A DNA stretch of 64,000 nt, taken from NCBI GenBank assembly GCA_050516505.1, contig CP191518.1, forward strand, positions 682,001 to 746,000. Direction: 5' to 3'. Numbering within the stretch: position 1 is the stretch's first letter; each line of letters begins with the position of its first letter. The notes beneath the pieces are model-generated. The model did no database searches and was not told the DNA's origin. It saw nothing but the letters and a program-made list of their open reading frames with translations. Positions 59,641 through 64,000 of the stretch are shown piece by piece. Both the position numbers and the translations under genes were made by a program. Source of the DNA: Scandinavium ludwigii_A (GTDB lineage Bacteria; Pseudomonadota; Gammaproteobacteria; Enterobacterales; Enterobacteriaceae).

Positions 59641-60720
59641 ATGTCTAAGATTTTTGATTTCGTAAAACCAGGTGTTATCACCGGTGATGACGTACAGAAA
59701 GTTTTCCAGGTAGCAAAAGAGAACAACTTTGCACTGCCAGCGGTCAACTGTGTGGGTACCGACTCCATCAACGCCGTACTGGAAACTGCTGCAAAAGCTA
59801 AAGCACCTGTTATCGTTCAGTTCTCCAACGGCGGCGCTGCGTTCATCGCAGGTAAAGGCGTTAAAACTGACGTTCCTCAGGGCGCTGCTATCCTGGGTGC
59901 TATTTCTGGTGCACACCACGTTCACCAGATGGCTGAGCACTACGGTGTTCCAGTTATCCTGCACACTGACCACTGCGCGAAGAAACTGCTGCCGTGGATC
60001 GACGGTCTGCTGGACGCGGGCGAAAAACACTTCGCGGCGACCGGTAAGCCACTGTTCTCTTCTCACATGATCGACCTGTCCGAAGAGTCTCTGGAAGAGA
60101 ACATCGAAATCTGCTCCAAGTACCTGGCGCGCATGGCCAAAATGGACATGACTCTGGAAATCGAACTGGGCTGCACCGGCGGTGAAGAAGATGGCGTTGA
60201 TAACAGCCATATGGACGCATCTGCTCTGTATACTCAGCCAGAAGACGTTGACTACGCGTACACCAAACTGAACGCGATCAGCCCACGTTTCACCATCGCT
60301 GCTTCCTTCGGTAACGTGCACGGTGTGTACAAGCCAGGCAACGTGGTTCTGACGCCGACCATCCTGCGTGATTCTCAGGAATTCGTGTCCAAGAAACACA
60401 ACCTGCCGCACAACAGCCTGAACTTCGTCTTCCACGGCGGTTCCGGTTCTTCTGCTCAGGAAATCAAAGATTCCGTAAGCTACGGTGTAATCAAAATGAA
60501 CATCGATACCGATACCCAGTGGGCAACGTGGGAAGGTATCCTGAACTATTACAAAGAAAACGAAGCTTACCTGCAGGGTCAGCTGGGCAACCCGAAAGGC
60601 GACGACCAGCCGAACAAGAAGTACTACGATCCACGCGTATGGCTGCGTGCTGCTCAGACCTCTATGATTACTCGTCTGGAGCAGGCATTCAAAGAACTGA
60701 ACGCGGTTGACGTTCTGTAA
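59641..60720 (+). CDS. fbaA: fructose-bisphosphate aldolase, class II
   Basis: Zinc-dependent glycolytic aldolase. ATG 59641 (MSKIFDFVKPGVITGDD) gives 359 residues, the E. coli length; the longer frame from 59593 lacks support. The zinc and active-site motifs VILHTDHCAKK, FGNVHGVYKPGNV and FHGGSGSSAQEI are intact. It is the third gene of the epd-pgk-fbaA cluster, and it has a strong terminator. Confidence 0.98.
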   Translation: MSKIFDFVKPGVITGDDVQKVFQVAKENNFALPAVNCVGTDSINAVLETAAKAKAPVIVQFSNGGAAFIAGKGVKTDVPQGAAILGAISGAHHVHQMAEHYGVPVILHTDHCAKKLLPWIDGLLDAGEKHFAATGKPLFSSHMIDLSEESLEENIEICSKYLARMAKMDMTLEIELGCTGGEEDGVDNSHMDASALYTQPEDVDYAYTKLNAISPRFTIAASFGNVHGVYKPGNVVLTPTILRDSQEFVSKKHNLPHNSLNFVFHGGSGSSAQEIKDSVSYGVIKMNIDTDTQWATWEGILNYYKENEAYLQGQLGNPKGDDQPNKKYYDPRVWLRAAQTSMITRLEQAFKELNAVDVL

Positions 60721-60743
60721 TTTTTGAAAGCTAATTTCTGCCC

Positions 60744-60773
60744 TAAGCCCGCTATTTAGCGGGCTTTTTTATT
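60744..60773 (+). terminator. Rho-independent terminator of fbaA
   Basis: TAAGCCCGCTA, TTT loop, TAGCGGGCTTTTTTATT. Confidence 0.9.
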
Positions 60774-60912
60774 GCCTTTTCAAGAGGATAATTTTGTTTA
60801 ATTCTGTGAACTACTTGGCAAAACGGACAATTCTTGTTTACCCTTAACGGACTGCCTGTTTGCAGGTTCGTCGAGTTTTATTCCCCGTTAGGGTCGCTAT
60901 AAGGATTATCAG

Positions 60913-61776
60913 ATGGAAGATTTGAACGTTGTCGACAGTATAAACCACGCAGGCTCATGGCTAGTGCGCAACCAGGCGCTGCTGCTGAGCTATGCGGTGA
61001 ATATCGTCGCGGCTATCGCCATTATCGTCATCGGGATGATTATCGCCCGACTGGTTTCGAATGCCGTTAACCGTGTGATGCGCGCGCGTCAGATTGATGC
61101 CACTGTGGCTGACTTCCTGTCAGCAATGCTGCGCTATGCGATTATTGCCTTCACCTTGATTGCCGCGCTCGGTCGCGTCGGCGTGCAGACTGCATCGGTT
61201 ATTGCCGTTCTCGGTGCCGCAGGTTTGGCCGTCGGTCTGGCGCTGCAAGGTTCGCTTTCTAACCTGGCGGCTGGTGTACTGCTGGTAATGTTCCGTCCGT
61301 TCCGTGCGGGTGAATATGTTGATCTCGGCGGCGTGGCCGGTACCGTGCTTAATGTGCAGATTTTCTCCACCACCATGCGCACCATCGACGGCAAAATTGT
61401 GGTTATCCCGAACGGTAAAATCATCGCCGGGAACATCATCAACTTCTCCCGCGAGCCGGTGCGTCGTAACGAATTTATTATTGGCGTGGCGTATGATTCC
61501 GATATCGATAAGGTGAAGCAGTTGCTGACCCATATCGTTGAGTCCGATGAGCGCATCCTGAAAGATCGCGACATCACCGTACGTCTGAACGAGTTAGGAC
61601 CTTCATCCATTAACTTTGTGGTTCGTGCCTGGAGCAAAAGTGGCGACCTGCAAAACGTTTACTGGGATGTGCTGGAGCAAGTGAAGCGTGACTTCGATGC
61701 CAACGGTATCAGCTTCCCGTATCCGCAGATGGACGTGAATTTCAAACGCGTGAAAGAGCAGTCAGAAGCCGCGTAA
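60913..61776 (+). CDS. mscS: small-conductance mechanosensitive channel
   Basis: Inner-membrane channel that opens under membrane tension to release solutes on osmotic downshock. The 287 residues compare with 286 in E. coli. Three N-terminal helices end in the pore-lining TM3 GAAGLAVGLALQGSLSNLAA. The cytoplasmic cage with MFRPFRAGEYVDLGGVAGTV follows. The start is preceded by AAGGATTATC. A large perfect palindrome lies just after the stop. Confidence 0.97.
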   Translation: MEDLNVVDSINHAGSWLVRNQALLLSYAVNIVAAIAIIVIGMIIARLVSNAVNRVMRARQIDATVADFLSAMLRYAIIAFTLIAALGRVGVQTASVIAVLGAAGLAVGLALQGSLSNLAAGVLLVMFRPFRAGEYVDLGGVAGTVLNVQIFSTTMRTIDGKIVVIPNGKIIAGNIINFSREPVRRNEFIIGVAYDSDIDKVKQLLTHIVESDERILKDRDITVRLNELGPSSINFVVRAWSKSGDLQNVYWDVLEQVKRDFDANGISFPYPQMDVNFKRVKEQSEAA

Positions 61777-61787
61777 TGGCTGCTCGA

Positions 61788-61842
61788 CGGCGCTGCGCTG
61801 GCTGGGCCTACGAAATCCGTAGGCCCAGCCAGCGCAGCGCCG
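61788..61842. repeat. 25-bp perfect inverted repeat between mscS and the TRAP binding-protein gene
   Basis: Arms 61788-61812 and 61818-61842 are perfectly complementary (CGGCGCTGCG... to ...GGGCCTACG) around a five-base AAATC loop. The inner part contains the REP-like GTAGGCCC. It starts 12 bp after the mscS stop and can serve as a 3'-end hairpin for both convergent genes. Confidence 0.85.
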
Positions 61843-61856
61843 CCGGGCTTTGTCGT

Positions 61857-62897
61857 TTATTGCATCTGGTTGAGCTGGGCCGCAACGGCTTTCAGCGTGG
61901 CACCCGCATTCTGCACGCCCTTTACCTCCTGCTTCGCCACCCAGTCAGCCTGAACGGCCTGATAACGGCTGGTGCGCTGCCAGGTGTTCAGCTCCTTCGG
62001 CGTCAACGACCGAACATGCGCGCCTTGCTGACGCATCGTCTGAGTCATCTGTTTTAGACTGGCGTCCAGCGTCACGCCCAGCGTTTTCTCTGTGCGGGCT
62101 GCAGCCCGGCGAATGGCGGCCTTGTCGTCTTCTGACAGACTTTCCCAGCGCGTTTTGTTCATCACCAGCAGATAAACATGTCCCAGCCACAGGCGCGGCG
62201 AAACGCGAACTTCTTTTGCCGCCTGCCAGGCGTGAATGTCATCGCCGCTGTCCAGATTAACCAGTAGACCGCTCAGCGTTCCGTTACGCAATGCATCGGT
62301 GATTTGCGTATCCCATGGCATCTTAACGACCTTCGCCCCCGCATTTTCCAGATACGCCTGATGCCAGAAGCTTGCAGTGCGCCAGGTGGTGTTTTTCAGA
62401 TTGTCGTATTTCAGCGAAGGGCTGGTTGAGAAAAATGCCGCGGGGTAGCCGAGGAAAAACTGCAGATTCACCAGGTTGTTGGCGGCAAGCTCAGCGGAAA
62501 ACTGCGGCATATCGCGGAACACGTTATGGAAGAATTTCACCTGCGCGTCACCGTTGTCTGGCCCCAGCGGGAAGCTTTTGAAGATCTGATGCAGCGGTAA
62601 TTGCTCTGCGGTGTATTCCGGCACCACGATGCCCATATCTGCGACTTTCCCCTCGCTGACCGTTTTCAGCGCGTCGTAGCTGACTGCCAGCTCGCCGTTC
62701 CAGTGATCTTCCACGCGCAGACGCCCGTCTGATTCCTCCGCGATGGCGGCAAAGAACACGTCTTTGATCACTTTGGTGCGCATGTTGCTGAGCGGCTCGT
62801 GGTCGGTATAGCGCAGTACAGTTTCTGCCTGAACCGGCGATATCGAAAAGAGCAGGGCGAGGGCTATGCTTTGCAGTAAAAACGCCTTTAATTTCAT
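61857..62897 (-). CDS. TRAP-type C4-dicarboxylate binding protein (DctP-like), orphan
   Basis: Periplasmic solute-binding protein of 346 residues. A signal peptide (MKLKAFLLQSIALALLFSIS, ending VQA-ETVLRY) is clear. DctP-family features include FFAAIAEESDGRLRVEDHW, the PEYTAEQLPLHQIF stretch and WDTQITDALRNGTLSGLL. TRAP binding proteins normally work with DctQ and DctM membrane subunits, but neither gene lies nearby. It may pair with a distant permease or act as a sensor component. The ligand is unknown; a carboxylate is likely from the family. Confidence 0.85.
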   Translation of the reverse strand: MKLKAFLLQSIALALLFSISPVQAETVLRYTDHEPLSNMRTKVIKDVFFAAIAEESDGRLRVEDHWNGELAVSYDALKTVSEGKVADMGIVVPEYTAEQLPLHQIFKSFPLGPDNGDAQVKFFHNVFRDMPQFSAELAANNLVNLQFFLGYPAAFFSTSPSLKYDNLKNTTWRTASFWHQAYLENAGAKVVKMPWDTQITDALRNGTLSGLLVNLDSGDDIHAWQAAKEVRVSPRLWLGHVYLLVMNKTRWESLSEDDKAAIRRAAARTEKTLGVTLDASLKQMTQTMRQQGAHVRSLTPKELNTWQRTSRYQAVQADWVAKQEVKGVQNAGATLKAVAAQLNQMQ

Positions 62898-63100
62898 GGT
62901 CTGTCCTTGAACGTGTGAAAGGGAAGGTCACGGGAAAATGCAAAGTGCAGTATAACTCACCGATGGTGCATGAATATGCAGTTGTGCTAGAGGGATGCAT
63001 TATTAGTTTAGTTAATAAGGTATTAGTATTATCCATTTCCGCTAATGGGTCGTGAGCGTTATAGTCTCGTCATTAACGAACATCTGTGAGCAAAAATTTC

Positions 63101-63736
63101 ATGTTATCTTATTATATTCAGGGGCTTGTTCTCGGCGCGGCGATGATTCTTCCTCTTGGTCCGCAAAATGCGTTTGTCATGAACCAGGGCATTCGTCGTC
63201 AGTATCACATCATGATTGCCTTCCTGTGTGCAGTCAGTGATTTGCTGCTGATATGCGCTGGCGTGTTTGGCGGCAGCGCACTGCTGATGCAATCGCCATG
63301 GCTGTTGGCGTTCGTCACTTGGGGCGGCGTGGCGTTCTTACTGTGGTACGGATTTGGTGCGCTGAAAACAGCAATGGGCAGTAACCTGGAATTGGCCAGC
63401 GCAGAAGTGATGAAGCAGGGCCGCTGGAAGATTATCGCCACCATGCTGGCGGTGACCTGGCTTAATCCGCACGTTTATCTGGATACTTTCGTGGTGCTCG
63501 GCAGCCTCGGCGGGCAGTTAGGTGCAGAGCCTAAACGCTGGTTTGCACTTGGCACCGTGAGTGCGTCTTTTCTCTGGTTCTTTGGACTGGCACTGCTCGC
63601 CGCCTGGTTGGCCCCGCGTTTACGCACCGCCAAAGCGCAGCGCATCATCAATCTGCTGGTGGGGCTGGTGATGTGGTTTATCGCCTTCCAGCTGGCGAAA
63701 GATGGCATCTCACATGTTCACGCCTTGTTCAACTAA
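63101..63736 (+). CDS. argO: arginine exporter ArgO (LysE family)
   Basis: Inner-membrane exporter of arginine and canavanine. ATG 63101 (MLSYYIQGLVLGAAMILPLG) gives 211 residues, the E. coli length; a GTG at 63086 adds five residues. Six hydrophobic helices and the LysE motif GPQNAFVMNQGIRRQY are present. In E. coli ArgP activates argO in response to arginine. Confidence 0.95.
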   Translation: MLSYYIQGLVLGAAMILPLGPQNAFVMNQGIRRQYHIMIAFLCAVSDLLLICAGVFGGSALLMQSPWLLAFVTWGGVAFLLWYGFGALKTAMGSNLELASAEVMKQGRWKIIATMLAVTWLNPHVYLDTFVVLGSLGGQLGAEPKRWFALGTVSASFLWFFGLALLAAWLAPRLRTAKAQRIINLLVGLVMWFIAFQLAKDGISHVHALFN

Positions 63737-63826
63737 GTCTTGTCTTATGGACATTTAATCCTCAGAAGCTAAGCTTGCAGGCATGCGCCCTGTTTTAGGG
63801 TCAAGACGTAACAAGGAGGAACGACA

Positions 63827-64000
63827 GTGAAGTTTAAAGTGATGGCCCTGGCGGCATTAGTGGGATTTGGTGCGATGTCGGTACAGGCAAATGAGTTGCC
63901 AGATGGACCGCACATTGTGACTTCCGGTACGGCAAGCGTAGACGCAGCGCCTGATATCGCGACCCTGGCGATTGAAGTCAACGTGGCGGCAAAAGATGCT
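63827..64000 (+). CDS. yggE: oxidative-stress defence protein YggE (SIMPL domain), 5' part
   Basis: Start of the gene only; it runs off the window. GTG 63827 lies behind a strong AAGGAGGA ribosome site. The 58 residues visible begin MKFKVMALAALVGFGAMSVQ, a signal peptide ending near QANELPDG, and continue HIVTSGTASVDAAPDIATLA as in E. coli YggE. Periplasmic SIMPL-domain protein that lowers oxidative damage in E. coli. Confidence 0.92.
   Translation, partial: MKFKVMALAALVGFGAMSVQANELPDGPHIVTSGTASVDAAPDIATLAIEVNVAAKDA

Overview
This window looks like chromosomal DNA from a member of the Enterobacteriaceae close to Enterobacter, Leclercia, Lelliottia or Citrobacter. Almost every housekeeping gene reads as a near-full-length orthologue of an Escherichia coli gene. 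The dispersed repeats (REP, one ERIC element and a family of CCCTCTCCC palindromes) are typical of this group. The genus cannot be fixed by eye. From speC to yggE the order follows the E. coli speC-nupG-mltC-yggX-mutY-trmB-yggL-yggN-hemW-rdgB-yggU-yggT-yggS-yggR-yqgF-yqgE-gshB-rsmE-endA-sprT-galP-metK-speA-speB-loiP-tktA-epd-pgk-fbaA-mscS-argO-yggE backbone. The ansB-yggM pair known from E. coli is absent here, and a few genes have been inserted.

Layout. 0-6.8 kb: aldehyde detoxification (dkgA, yqhD and their activator yqhC), the DedA protein YghB, metC with a MetJ operator, and exbBD with a Fur box. 6.9-15.7 kb: an accessory-rich stretch with an unusual six-helix chemoreceptor, three unrecognised small genes, yghZ, an intact yghX, a Tar-like chemoreceptor with a sigma-28-type promoter, a PAS-GGDEF protein and yghU. 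15.7-24.6 kb: an ERIC element, a five-gene peptide-type ABC importer with a large nested hairpin after the binding-protein gene, a LysR regulator with a divergent aldehyde dehydrogenase, and a single-cysteine thioredoxin-fold protein. 24.7-25.1 kb: tRNA-Phe(GAA) followed by a duplicated 3' end and terminator. 25.3-38.5 kb: the speC to yggR core. 38.5-42.65 kb: an insertion with a FAD oxidoreductase, an IclR regulator and a CsgD-like LuxR regulator. 42.7-64 kb: core genes again, with an orphan TRAP-type binding protein between mscS and argO; yggE is cut by the window end.

How the genes work together. Polyamine synthesis is split over speC (ornithine to putrescine) and speA-speB (arginine to agmatine to putrescine). 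metC and metK form two ends of methionine/SAM metabolism. tktA, epd, pgk and fbaA form a block for central carbon and PLP synthesis, with a Cra-type site ahead of epd. exbBD supplies the energy-transducing partners of TonB. Redox and repair functions include gshB, yggX, mutY, rdgB and yghU.

No CRISPR array, prophage, transposase or integrase was seen. The best candidates for something new are the tRNA-Phe 3' repeat with its string of small hairpins, the 142-bp nested hairpin in the ABC operon, the three unknown genes at 8.4-9.9 kb, the histidine-rich membrane chemoreceptor and the second CsgD-type regulator. All functional calls are made by recognising sequence by eye; no database search was run.
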